Assembly (NCBI GenBank): GCA_001970855.1
Contig: LSSN01001317.1
Span: 1-48,374, forward strand
DNA: 48,374 nt
Source of the DNA: Smittium culicis
Taxonomy: Eukaryota > Kickxellomycota > Harpellomycetes > Harpellales > Legeriomycetaceae
Direction of reading: 5' to 3'
Both the position numbers and the translations under genes were made by a program. Shown one piece after another: positions 1 to 10,454 of the stretch. Within the stretch, counting starts at the first letter, position 1; each line of letters opens with the position of its first letter. The notes under the pieces are model-generated. The model had not been told where the DNA came from and did no database searches. It saw nothing but the letters and a program-made list of their open reading frames with translations.

Positions 1-793
1 GCGTCATCAATTTCTTCTTCAGTGGCGTTGGGTTTAGCGATTAAGAACTGGCGTTTAAGTCTCATTTTGCTTTTATCGTAAAATTCGTGTTTAATTTGTT
101 GGTATTTGGTGATAAGGGAGGCAAAGTTTTTAGATAGTGCTTGGTGGCGACCGATTCTTGCTATAGATTGAGTTCTAGAGAGAGAGGGTTCGTTACAGAC
201 AGATTGGATGTATTCCAAGTCAGCTTTTGTTTGCTTGATTTCGTGTTCTACTTGTCTGTTTAGTAGCTCGAGTTCATTTCGAGAAGCTTGGAAGGTTTGG
301 TCGTTGATAGAGGATAAAGTTTTATCAGACAAATATCTGACTTGTTGGGTTTGCGAATCAAGGTCAGAAATTTTGGCTTTTACATCGTCGATCTAAGGTC
401 ATAAATAAATAAAACAACGATTTTATACGCGATGCAAGAATAATATAGAAAAAGGTAGGAATGGTGTAAAATTAAAAGGGGAATATAAATTGGTTGAAAA
501 GGTAATTTGCGATTGTTGGGAAAAGAAAGAGAGAATAAAGGGAAAGGGATAAATACCATTTTGAAGAATTTTTGGTCGCTAGTATGTCCAGAGATTTGAT
601 TCATATTAATTGAGTGAGCATTGTTGAAATCATCCTGGGCGTAGCCAGCAGTGCCAGAGCGTTGCTAATTTTTTTTATAAATGTTATAAAAAGGTTAGGT
701 ACACGAAAATAGAGGGAGGGAGAATAAAAAAAATAGTTGGGATGATGGGTAGGGTATGGGTACCTGAAATTCGCCGAATCTGTCTCTGCTCAT
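1..793 (-). CDS. Syntaxin (Sso1/STX1-type t-SNARE), 5' part
   Basis: A plasma-membrane-type syntaxin, the Qa-SNARE of exocytic vesicle fusion. Three exons, read right to left: 764-793 (ATG at 793), 557-664 and 1-392, all phase 0. The introns, 665-763 and 393-556, are GT-AG. The protein starts MSRDRFGEFQ. An acidic/Asn-rich linker follows, then the Habc three-helix domain from about residue 43 (KFFKMIDDVKAKI). Within it LSDKTLSSINDQ, LLNRQVEHEIKQTKADLEYI and RLKRQFLIAKPNATEEEIDD match the family pattern, including the final TEEEIDD. The SNARE helix and C-terminal membrane anchor lie beyond the left edge, so only about 176 residues are visible. The start is chosen because it joins in frame to exon 2 and gives a short charged N-peptide, as in STX1. 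The identity is very secure; the subtype (Sso-like rather than Sed5 or Vam3) is inferred from the Habc sequence. Confidence 0.93.
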
Positions 794-2131
794 TTTTTTG
801 GAAATAGGAGTATGTAAGGAAGTGGTACTAAGGAGAGGGTTTAGAGATATATGAATATGTTATACAAAATTGCGAGTATAATAATAAGTGGGAAAAGCTG
901 GGGATGGGTGATATGGGTTTGGGAGCTTTAAAGATGCAGAAGAGAAGAGTGTATTAGAATGGGTGTGAGAAGCACTTTAATGGCTAAGAAAGAGTAAAAA
1001 GGAAGAACAATGGGAAAAGGAAGATAGAAATTTCAAAAAATAGTCTTGTATATAAAGTTACAACTTTTTTATGGATGACTTTGAAAGGCCTATTTATTAA
1101 TTATTTATTTTTAACTTTTGGCACTTGGCTTATTTCCCAGGCGCTTTTTCTCCTATGGCGATTATAAACCCAATTACCTAACCTGAAATAAGAGGAATGA
1201 TTTCCCAACCATCAAAAAAAAAAAAGCAAGAGGAATGATTAGCAGCAGATGAAAGCATTCCTCAGAGAGCCAAATGATTCGCTTAGACCGTGGCGTTGGT
1301 TGCAGCCGCACCAATTGGGGCTGATTTTCAGGAATATGAGTATGACTAGCTTTTTATAGCCTAATTGGTATAGATGCCATTTTTTATACTATTTTTAGCT
1401 AATAAAGTCAGAATCTAAAAAGCTGAAACGATAGCTTTATAAGGGATATATAGACGCAAATTGGTAATATAGTTCTGATTCGCCAATGACCATTCCCAAG
1501 CCTCAACATTGCCCGCCAATAACGCGATAGTGTAGCAGCAGCCAATGCGCCTCACATTCGGAATTTGTTGGCTTCTGGAAACTTTCGCTATCCTATGTTG
1601 ACTTTTCTATGAGCGCAAATGAGCTCCGCTAATCCCAACCCTTTATTTTTCACGTTCAGTAACAGCATAAGGAATTAAGCGCTTTTCTGCTCAGCCTACA
1701 AGGTAATCCAAACTTTAGGCGTACGTTTTGAACCACAAAAATCATCAATCTAATCAGCAATTACTCTACAATCCATTCATGGCCAATAGATGGTAAGCTT
1801 GGCCTTAATATGCATTTTTACTGGCTAATTAATAAATCATAAATTTTAATCAGCTAATTGCTGTACAGAATTAGTATTCTTCATCACCAAAGTTTAAATT
1901 GGAAGAGTAGGTTTAGATTATGGCCTGCTTTTTACGCTGGCATAAAAAAAAAAGATCTCTTATCAAATACCCAAGACTAAAATCGCATTATAATTTTAGT
2001 CTCAAATTTCCCCTCACCCCAAACTTTTTATTTTAAAAGTATGTAAGTGGATAAATACAAAAAGCGGACTAATAAATCTTAGTAGTTAGAAACACAATTA
2101 TCCTTGTAATCATATAATATAATAATAATTA
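794..2131. other. Divergent intergenic region with CCAAT boxes
   Basis: No coding exon is supported here between the divergently transcribed syntaxin and SDHAF3 genes. From about 1130 to 1800 the sequence is visibly less A/T-rich than other intergenic DNA. It contains several CCAAT pentamers (1311, 1483, 1516, 1542, 1783). It also has a direct repeat of AAGAGGAATGATT at 1190-1202 and 1228-1240, separated by a poly-A run. The copy at 1781 reads ATGGCCAATAGA and shares the 11-mer TGGCCAATAGA with 41071. This looks like a shared promoter region; no RNA gene is recognised. Confidence 0.5.
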
Positions 2132-2467
2132 ATGAATAAGCCTTTGAAGTTGTATGCCGATATTCTCAGGCTCCACAGAAGCTTGCCAAAAGAGTTCAGA
2201 GTTATCGGCGATGCTTACGTCAAGCAAGAATTCCGAGCCCACCAAAAAGTTTCCGACTCGAATCTTCTCCTCCCCTTCTTCAGAGAATGGCGCCAGTACC
2301 TAACCGTCCTTCAGCAACAAACTTCCCAAATCGAAAATCAAAACGTTGATACTAAAATCGGCTTGGATCTGGCCCCTGACCTGATAGAAAAAATCAACGA
2401 CGAAAAGGCCGAGCAAATAATAAACTTGAAGTCTGAAACTGCCACTATATACAACCAAAACTCTTGA
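2132..2467 (+). CDS. SDHAF3: Succinate dehydrogenase assembly factor 3 (Sdh7/ACN9, LYR family)
   Basis: A 111-residue single-exon gene for the LYR-motif factor that protects the iron-sulfur subunit Sdh2 during complex II assembly in the mitochondrial matrix. The N-terminal LYADILRLHRSLP is the LYR-type helix with the family's LHR..P. It is followed by FRVIGDAYVKQEFRAH and a REW..YL segment. The C-terminal half, LDLAPDLIEKINDEKAEQI, matches the ACN9 signature in which the protein ends with an L.P...EKL.DE.. helix. The length is typical (about 110-130). The gene is tail-to-tail with the DUF167 gene: its TGA at 2465 is only 16 bp from that gene's stop. A TGGCCAATAGA box lies about 350 bp upstream. 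No separate presequence is obvious, as is common for small LYR proteins. Confidence 0.93.
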   Translation: MNKPLKLYADILRLHRSLPKEFRVIGDAYVKQEFRAHQKVSDSNLLLPFFREWRQYLTVLQQQTSQIENQNVDTKIGLDLAPDLIEKINDEKAEQIINLKSETATIYNQNS

Positions 2468-2483
2468 ATTTCTTACCTTGATC

Positions 2484-3032
2484 TCACTGCTCTATCGTCC
2501 CCCTTATCAGCTCTATTATTCGACCACTGTTCGCGTTTTCCATGTACACCTCTATAACTTTATCCCGAGATTTGTGGCCCTTAACCAGCTCCAAATCCGT
2601 CTTTCGCACTTTCAATACCTACATTGCAAATAGATTCTCCATAAATTAATTTAATAAATAAAATAAAATAAAATAACATTGTTACAATCCTAAATTATTC
2701 TCCTAATTTTTCAAGGATTTCTACCTCAACCAAAAAAGTATAATTGTACTAGATAATATATTAAAAGTAAAAACCTTGGCCATGAACTCAACAACATGCT
2801 TGTTTGCCTCTCCTTCGCGCGCTTGGCCTACAACTCGCAAACTCACGCTATCCTCCCCAATACCAACAACCTCGCTCCCGCTCCGTGACCCCGGCTTAAC
2901 ATTCAATAAGATATGAGCCTTGTTCGCCCCAACAATCCTCACTGCTCCCCCCTTCCCCTCATCAATACCACCCTCTTCTCCAACTTTTGCCTGCTTCTTG
3001 CCTGCTGATTTTGACTTGAACCTCCCACTCAT
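2484..3032 (-). CDS. DUF167/YggU (UPF0235) family protein, C15orf40-like
   Basis: Two exons: 2775-3032 and 2484-2618, joined in phase 0 across a GT-AG intron (2619-2774) whose donor is an unusual GTTTTT. The join gives FMAK|VLKVRKTD and about 130 residues. The family core is plain: HILLNVKPGSRSGSEVVGI, then SLRVVGQAREGEANKHVVEF (the diagnostic GEAN), and LELVKGHKSRDKVIEV in exon 2. Members are small alpha/beta proteins of unknown biochemical role found in bacteria and eukaryotes. A Lys/Gly-rich stretch (residues 1-35) precedes the domain. The start at 3032 is a choice: the frame stays open to Met codons at 3104 and 3143, which would add a hydrophobic N-terminus. The stop lies 16 bp from the SDHAF3 stop, so the 3' UTRs probably overlap. 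Confidence 0.88.
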
Positions 3033-3167
3033 CGCCGCCAAGCCTCTATATATTGATCCCGCTCTTACTGATTTACTCACAATAAAAATACCTACCTGCA
3101 CCATATATTTGATTTCTTTTTTGCTTATCTGTTCCAAACCCAAATTTATTTATTATTACATGCAATT

Positions 3168-3300
3168 TTGGCCAATATCAAAATCATGAACTGGTAAATA
3201 AAAAATTAGTCTCACAGCTGGCTTTTTAACCCCCAAATCAAATCCCCCTTTTTTTTTAATATACATTGTCTAATGTTTTTACTTTTTGTGATTGGCCAGC
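3168..3300. promoter_or_regulatory. Paired TGGCCAAT/ATTGGCCA (CCAAT-type) boxes
   Basis: TTGGCCAAT at 3168-3176 and ATTGGCCAG at 3291-3299 lie upstream of the leftward DUF167 gene. The second continues with CTTT, resembling ATTGGCCAGGCTTT at 41058 upstream of the NOL11-like gene. CCAAT is the core bound by the fungal HAP/CBC complex; function here is inferred from position and recurrence. Confidence 0.4.
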
Positions 3301-3582
3301 TTTATTTTTTTACTTCAACATTTAATTTTTTGGATTAAATTTAGATTTTTCAAATAAAATAAGGCAGGTTGTTTTTATTATTAGTTAAGGAATAAAAATG
3401 AGCTATGCAACAGAATGAATTTGTATATCTATATAATGTTGTCGATAAATATATAAAAAAATAGGTATAAAATAGTATAAAAAGTTATGGAGAGCATCTA
3501 AAAAAATTCTAAACTTGATTTTTTTTTTTCAAAATCGATCTATGGTCAAAAAAATAAAAAACATTAGATGACAAAATAAAAT

Positions 3583-4026
3583 TTATATGTAGCTAAGAAT
3601 AACCGCAGTAACGGTGAAAACAACAAAGCTAAACGATAGCATCGACTCGCTCTGCGCGCCAAGACTTGTTCCACTACTGCTGCTTGCTTTTTTGTTAACT
3701 TCGCGGGGCTTCCCAGAAACGGCTGTCGCATTTGCCTTGTTCTTCATATCATGCACGCCCTTCAAAAACGTCGAATTGCCACCGCCGATCATCATAAACG
3801 TCTTCACGAGCACGCCGCTGTCGCCGCTGCCTGCATCACCACTACCGCTACTGCTACTGTTTCCGCTGCTCCCTAAATTCACGACTCGAAGGCCAGATAC
3901 GTTCGGTTTAGTTACACGCCCGCCCTCCTTCTGCTCGCCATTCGCTTGATCTGTTGCACCAACTACTCGAAGTGATGCTATCATCACTATTACATAAACG
4001 AAATGAGCAAGTACTCTCTTCTTCAT
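3583..4026 (-). CDS. Secreted, probably GPI-anchored Ser/Gly-rich protein
   Basis: A 147-residue single-exon gene with no family I recognise. From Met 4026 the N-terminus MKKRVLAHFVYVIVMIASL is a clean signal peptide, cleaved probably near VVGA|TDQ. In-frame Met codons at 4041 and 4050 would add 5 or 8 residues before it. The middle is low in complexity: a Ser/Gly run (SSGNSSSSGSGDAGSGDSG) and N-glycosylation sequons (NVS, NSS, NST, NAT). The C-terminus is a Ser-rich spacer followed by a hydrophobic tail (MLSFSFVVFTVTAVILSYI) with small residues just before it, as expected for GPI attachment. The product is probably a cell-wall or surface protein. The coding strand is much richer in G+C than the surrounding DNA, which supports it as a real gene. 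An antisense reading frame in the same interval is a composition shadow. Confidence 0.65.
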   Translation of the reverse strand: MKKRVLAHFVYVIVMIASLRVVGATDQANGEQKEGGRVTKPNVSGLRVVNLGSSGNSSSSGSGDAGSGDSGVLVKTFMMIGGGNSTFLKGVHDMKNKANATAVSGKPREVNKKASSSSGTSLGAQSESMLSFSFVVFTVTAVILSYI

Positions 4027-4050
4027 ACCTATATGTCTCATGGCGACCAT

Positions 4051-7000
4051 TTTTAACTTTTTTCACCTGTTTATCTCTATCCGATCAATCTTTGTATTCG
4101 GGAAATTGCTACTAATTATTTGTTTTTGTAGCTTAATTCAATATTTTTCTAATCAAAATCTGTATTTATATATCAGTTATTTTCTTTCGCTCTCAATATT
4201 TGATACTTTAATCATATATATTGTTGGTTTTTTTCTTTTATACCCTTAAAAATAATTATAAATCTAATGAAATTTTTTTTTTTTGGTTTTTTTTGATTGA
4301 ATTTTCAATTTTTATGCTCTGTAAAAGTTTACCTTTTAAAATTATTTTTTATCTTAGAAAAATATTCTTGTAAAATCGTTCAAGGAGCTTAGAGTTCGTT
4401 TACGATAAATTTTCTATTTTAGTTATAAGATGAAGGTTTTTAAGGTTAAAAATAATCGAATATGTAAACAATAACTTGGATTATATATATACCCCCTTTT
4501 ATTGATGTATATTTTTCTTGTTTATAAATTATATATGTCCTATTATTAATCCTTATACATTCTATATAATAATTTTTTTTACCTATTTCTTGCGTCTTAT
4601 TTTTTGAATCGATGACTGTTTGATAATCCAAACTATAAAATATCAATAATTATGAAAATATCTTTAACTTTAGATCGCTTATTAATATTTATCTAATTAA
4701 CAAATCTTTAATGCTTATAATAATTAAAATAAAAGTTTTTTTTACCTATAATTATAATTTAAATGAAGGTTTTATGTGTATAGGGAGAATAAAATTGTTG
4801 ATGTTTTATTTATTGTGGATTGAAGTTTTATCTATGTATCCACTAGTATATATACACTTCGTACACCCTTTTCAATAAAATAAAATATTTTTTCTTTTGG
4901 TTGAAAACTTTTTTAAATCGATATTGATCACTAGCCTGATTCTTTTTTTTTTAATGGAAAAGAAGAATCATTTAAAAAAATAAAAGCTTCTTAACCCAGA
5001 ATGTATAAATGGTCAAAAAAACGAAGCATTTCAGTCATTAAGAAAGAAGCTGATAAATTTATATACACTAAATAATTATTCTCTTATTTAATAAATAAGA
5101 AACTGACGTGAATAAAAAGTTGTTGCTATGAATAAAATCAAAGTGTGATAAATGTTCTTCCATTCCCACACTCTTCCACTCCCCCCTTATTTAAGAAGCC
5201 ACTAAAAGCCACAAATTATTTTCATCCCTTAAAATTCATCCAAAACAACTTCTTATTATTATAACATCAACAATATCTATCTAATATTAACACAAAACAT
5301 TTAAATTACCATTCTATAGGACATCGCAAGACATTTTTATTTATAATACTTATCCGATACTTCTGCCAATACTCGCTTCAATCATTATTTTGAATTTTCG
5401 ATCACAAGATAGTAGTATAACAAATGAAAAATTTCATTGCGGCTTATATAACTTGCAAAAATTAAAAATAATAAAATAATAAACCCGTATATTATATATT
5501 ATATTTCTTATTCTGTTTTGTGACTTTTATATTATTATTTTTAAAGAAAATCTTTATATCACAGTTTCTATCTCCACTCAATAAACTAAAAAATTCAAAA
5601 TTATAACGTGTATATTAACGCTCTGTATTCAGCTGAATATTAACAATGTTTAGCTATGACAAAGTTTACAAAAAAAAAAAGAAGCAAATAATCCACCAAG
5701 AAATTGGTTTAAATTAACACTTCATGAACCTTGCTTTGAAATACCAAAAAAAAAAAAAATTCTAGTTTTTTATTCCATTTTCTTTTCTTGATAACGTCTT
5801 GCTCTAATATTCAATTGTTTCGATACTGTTACATATCCTAATATACTAATACAAAATACTGTATCAATTTGCTTTTGTATTACTTTGTTTACAATATTCT
5901 CATACGTTTCAATTAAATTGATGAACACTCAATTATAATATTTCATTGAAACGCTAATACTTATTTTTCTTTAAACTACAGAAATTAAAAATTGTATTCT
6001 TGTATCATACACTCTAATTTTCTTGTGTAGCTAGAAACACAGTGTATTAATCCAATGGTTATACCATCAATATAATATGTCCAATAAAAAAATTAATTAG
6101 AGTACATCTTGAAAAAAACTATAAAAAAAAACTCGCGTTACAAAATTTTGAAAATCGAGTTCTTGTTTTATTCGCGACGAGTACATATTTTCTATAATGG
6201 CAAATATACTTCTAAATATAAGTTCGAGTTTATTAGAATGTTACCTGAATTAAATTTAAATAAAATTCTCACTAGAATAACAACAAAGCTCGTTATTCGA
6301 GTAACTAACTATGGAGGGGGTGGGTGAAAAATAACTAAACAATCAAAATTCTATAGTCCCATGATCTAATTAAAATAAAACTGTCATAATACTTGCACTT
6401 TGTTCCTATTTTTTTATTTTTTTATTTTCTTTAAAAAAAAAGTATATATGTACGTGGCTTGTGCCATTTATCTTTCTTGACCTGAATATAGGAAAAATAA
6501 ACAAATAAATAAAACGCCATTGCTTCTTTTAAAAAAGTATCAATTTTTTTTATAGGAGCAAAATGCATATATAAATATTAGCAGCTAAAAAAAAAAATAC
6601 AAATAAAATAATGAGTGGTTTTGGAAAATTAGTTTTTTATCAAGTATTTCTTTTTCTTTTTTTGCTATGTAAAAGATTTTATCGTTGTTAATTTTCGCGT
6701 ATTACGTGTCTTTTTTTTTTCTTCATAAATTTGATCCTCTTTTGTTTTCAGTAATAAAATTTTCATTAAAAAAAAATAGGATTTAAACTATAGTTATGCA
6801 AAAAACTCTATACTAAAAAAAAATTATCCGGAAAAAAAACCACTGCATTCTTTCATAAAACGACTATGCATAAAATCAACAGTGTAACATTGATATATTT
6901 GCATCTTGAAGCTTTTCATTCAAAGATTTAGTGAATGGAGTTTATCTTTAATTTTTTTTTTTAATTATTAAGCAATTAGCTAGACTCTTATTAATTAAAA

Positions 7001-7430
7001 ATGTGTATACGAGATATTATAAATCGTAGTATTTAACTGTGGTATATTTAAAACATAAAACATGTATGACATGTGTGAATATTTATTGAGATAAGCTATG
7101 TAGTAGTAGAAATTAAAAAAAGATATGCTTTTTTTTTAGTTTGATAAATTAATGGATTGAAATATTAACTATTTATACTGGAGTTTTTTGTTGTTCTGAA
7201 AATTGGCCTATTTATATCGGGCTTTAAAATAACGAAATTTTATCGCTGTCTGTATATTTTGTATTTAGCTGAACTTGGTGTCCTGTATCCGTCATACATA
7301 GTATTGTAATGGTTCTGTTTATTCTGGTTCAAGTGAACCGGGTTTGGTGTTTGGATTGCTAATGTTAAAAACCAAAAAAAAAAAAAAGGATGATTTTAAC
7401 TTGACGATAAATCAGAAATTTGATTTTTTA
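4051..7430. other. A/T-rich intergenic region, no gene seen
   Basis: Poly-A/T runs and short random frames only. A C/T-rich stretch with a TATTTAAG box at 5158-5230 resembles a promoter, but the first downstream ATG (5424) opens a frame of only 13 codons. Short frames at 4040-4249, 4446-4646 and 6109-6327 have A/T-driven composition (Phe/Ile/Lys/Tyr) and no domain. Confidence 0.5.
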
Positions 7431-9263
7431 TTATTTACCTTTTTGGTTCCATGAGATTGGAAATTTATTCTGTTCGAAAATTTCCTGGTTTCTTGCGTTT
7501 GTAATCTCTTTCGCCATAAGGGGAAGCGCTGGTGTGTTAACTCTTGATTGTAGAATTGGACTTGGCTTTGGAAATCCGCTAACCTGTTGGTGCGAAAACT
7601 TGTAAGAACCTAAAAGTGCAGACATTTTAACTGTTTAAATGAGTATATAATACTACTTACTATTATTAAACTGTTGAAAAGTAATCAAAAGTAGAGGTGA
7701 TGTTTTTATTCTAAAGTTAAGCCATCAAAATACCTTGACTTTTGTTTTCGAAAGGGATACGGTAGTCGTTGATGATACTCATGTTCTGCTTATATGAATT
7801 GCTATTTTGAATTGAGTCTAAATATGGGTTGAGTTTATAAATAAAATGTAATCTGTGATTATTTATTTAAAAGAGAACTCGCGATTATAAAGAAAAAAGA
7901 AGATTATATATATACCTAAATCATTAACTTGGAAGGTATGTGGCTTTTTCTATGCGAGTTAATTCAAGATTATTATTTCATTTTGGTTGGGCAACAAAGG
8001 CGAAATTAAAACATGATTTTAATAGTTTAAAAAAAAAGTCATCAAACAATGCATTCTAACCTGCTTTTCTTGGTGAGAATTGAATCGCTCATTAAAATAA
8101 TTGTTTTCATTGTTTAGCTTTCTCATACTATTGAGGACTAATTCTGCAGAGCTGTCAAGGTTAGTAATACTTTGCTTCTGTTTGCTAAAATCGTATGAAC
8201 TCTAACATATTTTTTAATAATTAAGGAAGAGTTAAATGCAATATGAAAGAATTTATTAAAAAATGCGTAGAGAAAGATTAGTCCAATGAATGTTAATGTT
8301 TTTTAGGAACTGTATTAAAGTATGTTAATAGTAATAAAAAAAGAATATTAAAAATTTACCTGTAATTTTCTAATGTACCTTATTTTTTCCTGTAGTTGTT
8401 GCCCTAAGTTGTAACTCTTTTTTTTCTCAGACTCAAAGTCACTTTGAAGAGAAACCATCGATTCTTTTAACACTATAATATTGTGATTTTTACAATAAAT
8501 TTTTTCTAAAGTATAAAGCTGCTTGTTTGTATGTTCAAATTTTCTTAAAGAGGAAGCGAATTGGACTAACATTTATTTTTTGCTTGCCAGTCTTTAATAA
8601 TCGTAGTTGCTTTAGCTTCAATTTTCTTTGACTTTGCATCAATTCTTTTTGTTAAGATATCTTGAAAAGATATTTCCTGCGATATTTGGTATACCCAAAA
8701 GGCTAACGCTCTGGAAGCAACTTCCATAATAACTTCGGGGCCCTGTCCAGCTAGTACCATCTAAGTTAAAGTTATTAGTTTTTTTTTTTTGTTAAATAAA
8801 GAGAAAATTGATATTCAAGGCATGCTTTTAGAATAGGAAAGAACGTTACTGATTTGTATACTTCGTTAGGGCTCAGTGATACAAGCATTATATTGTCTCT
8901 ATTTATATAATTTAGAGTGTAATATTTATTTTAAATGATAGAGATGTTTTAGGTTACTTTTCATGGAGGCTGAATTCACAAGCAGGACATATCAACGCGA
9001 TCTTAAAAGCTGTAGTTCCACAAGACTTACAGAAAATATCTAATTAAATTTTGAGTTATTATGCAAATTTAAGTTTAATATTATCTGTACGGCGATTTTT
9101 TTCGATCAAACTGAAATAAAAAAAAAAGAAAAGCAAGTTAAAGGTAAGATATTTTAGGACAAAGTTTACGTGAGCATGTTGTTATGATCGCAGTGTCGAT
9201 ATCACCACCTAGCGTAGCTCTGCACTTTATGTTATTACATTTTAAAGAAACTCCTAAACTCAT
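7431..9263 (-). CDS. HEI10: HEI10/CCNB1IP1-type RING E3 ligase (meiotic crossover factor)
   Basis: Eight short exons, read right to left: 9170-9263, 8958-9039, 8850-8898, 8566-8760, about 8360-8572, 8061-8201, 7734-7785 and 7431-7609; about 330 residues. Residues 1-52 form a compact C3HC4 RING: C9, C14, C30, H32, C35, C38, C49, C52, with TTCSHIFCKSC across the exon 1/2 join. Then come LSPNEVYKS|MVLAGQGPEVIME and SRALAFWVYQISQE, the signature stretch shared by HEI10 and CCNB1IP1. A long coiled coil (SEKKKSYNLGQQLQEKIRYI) and a Ser/Pro-containing tail (KPSPILQSRVNTPALP) follow. Family members mark crossover sites on the synaptonemal complex and act as SUMO/ubiquitin ligases. ATG 9263 has a TATA-like stretch 15-30 bp upstream. 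Oddity: exons 4 and 5 abut in different frames at AAATGTTAG (8566-8572), so a one-base frameshift or unrecognised intron is needed. The last two acceptors are my best choices. Confidence 0.85.
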
Positions 9264-10373
9264 TTCTTCTTTCTATAAAGTATATTTATAAATCAGTACT
9301 AATGTTTGTATTAAAGAGAAAAGAAACAAGTTTAAATAAACATTTTATTCTTTTGGTTTTTAAAAAAAAAAGTGTAAAAAAAACAAATTTTCAAATGATG
9401 GAAATTGAGCTTATGTAAAACGTTGTCAAAATAAAAAAAAAAAGGGTGTCTATTTCATTGACGAAGTGAAAATCAATGTTATATACACAAATCGAAAAAG
9501 AGTCAAAAATTAATTTATTTAAAAACGTAAAGGTGTCAATAATTGTATATCTATAAATATATTGTGGTATATAATAAAATAGGTAAAGATAAATTAACAC
9601 TAGTCATTTTCCTATATTATTTTTAGGCTTCAAAAAGAGTGCAATTAATTTGAACTCTATATTCGATTGATTTATTTACAATCTGTTGTATATTTATTAT
9701 TGAAATGCAACTCTTTAATAATATTTTTTTCAGAAAGTAGCAAATATTTCATACTAAGATTATTTACATTTGATCAAAATTAAGGTTTGGACTCTTATTT
9801 TTGTTTTATAGCTATGTTTTTCTTGGAATATAAAGGATATCAGTAATAATTTTATAGTAATAATCTGGTACCTTTTCATTTAAATGTATTTTTAAACCGA
9901 GTATTTAGCCTTCATTTGTTACGAAATTTCTTTTTCATTAAATGAATAAACGTTAATCGCTTTTAGATCTTTTAATAATATAGAAAAATGATATGGTTGA
10001 TATACTATGGAAATAATATTGGATCCTTTAAACTATAAATAGATTTACTATTAATTTTACTTAATTAATCGCTATTTTTGAAGTGATAGCTCAAGAATTA
10101 TCATTTCACTTTACATTACCTGTTAAGTTTGATCCCTTTCACCAGTATAAAGAACGATGGAATTAGGTTGCCATAATTCTACTATAAAAAAAAAGTACGC
10201 ATCTAATTATAAAATAAAATGAAGATTAAGGATAAAAAACAATTATAATTTTTATAGAGGCAAATAATATAATATCAAGTTCAAGAAAGAAAATGTGTAA
10301 TGTGTAATGATAAAAAACAATTTCAGTTTGAATTTAATTTTTTATAGTTTATAATTTTTTCATAAATATATAT
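9264..10373. other. Intergenic, A/T-rich
   Basis: I see no gene between the HEI10 start and the tRNA. The TATAAATATACTTTATAG stretch at 9273-9291 (minus strand) is a plausible TATA region for HEI10. Confidence 0.4.
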
Positions 10374-10446
10374 GGGGAACTAGCTCAAATGGTAGAGCGG
10401 GCGCTTCGCATGCGTCAGGCACCGGGATCAATGCCCGGGTTCTCCA
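10374..10446 (+). tRNA. tRNA-Ala (anticodon CGC)
   Basis: A complete cloverleaf without intron. The acceptor arm GGGGAAC pairs with GTTCTCC and includes the G3:U70 wobble that is the alanine identity element. The D arm is GCTC/GAGC. The anticodon stem GGCGC/GCGTC closes the loop TTCGCAT, giving anticodon CGC for GCG codons. The T arm is CCGGG/CCCGG around the loop ATCAATG, which has A instead of T at position 54. The discriminator is A. The internal A box (TAGCTCAAATGG) is canonical; the B box (GGGATCAATGCC) deviates from GGTTCGANTCC. A CGC tRNA serving a rare GCG codon is notable in an A/T-rich genome. Confidence 0.93.
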
Positions 10447-10454
10447 TTTTTTTT
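10447..10454 (+). terminator. RNA polymerase III terminator
   Basis: A run of eight T residues directly follows the tRNA-Ala discriminator base, the standard Pol III stop signal. Confidence 0.8.

Noticed and set aside
3614..3949. Open frame on the plus strand opposite the GPI-type protein gene
   Set aside because: Low-complexity translation (Pro/Leu/Ser) that mirrors the G+C-rich coding strand; no domain.
4040..4249. Hydrophobic 69-residue frame
   Set aside because: Phe/Ile/Leu content follows from T-rich DNA; overlaps the start region of the neighbouring gene and shows no conserved pattern.
8558..8566. Programmed -1 frameshifting at the AAAAAAT run in HEI10
   Set aside because: A slip there would enter a frame with an immediate TAA, so it cannot explain the frame change between the two coiled-coil parts.
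9391..9600. Tyr/Phe/Ile-rich minus-strand frame upstream of HEI10
   Set aside because: Repetitive A/T sequence without domain; HEI10 has a good start at 9263 with a TATA-like stretch.
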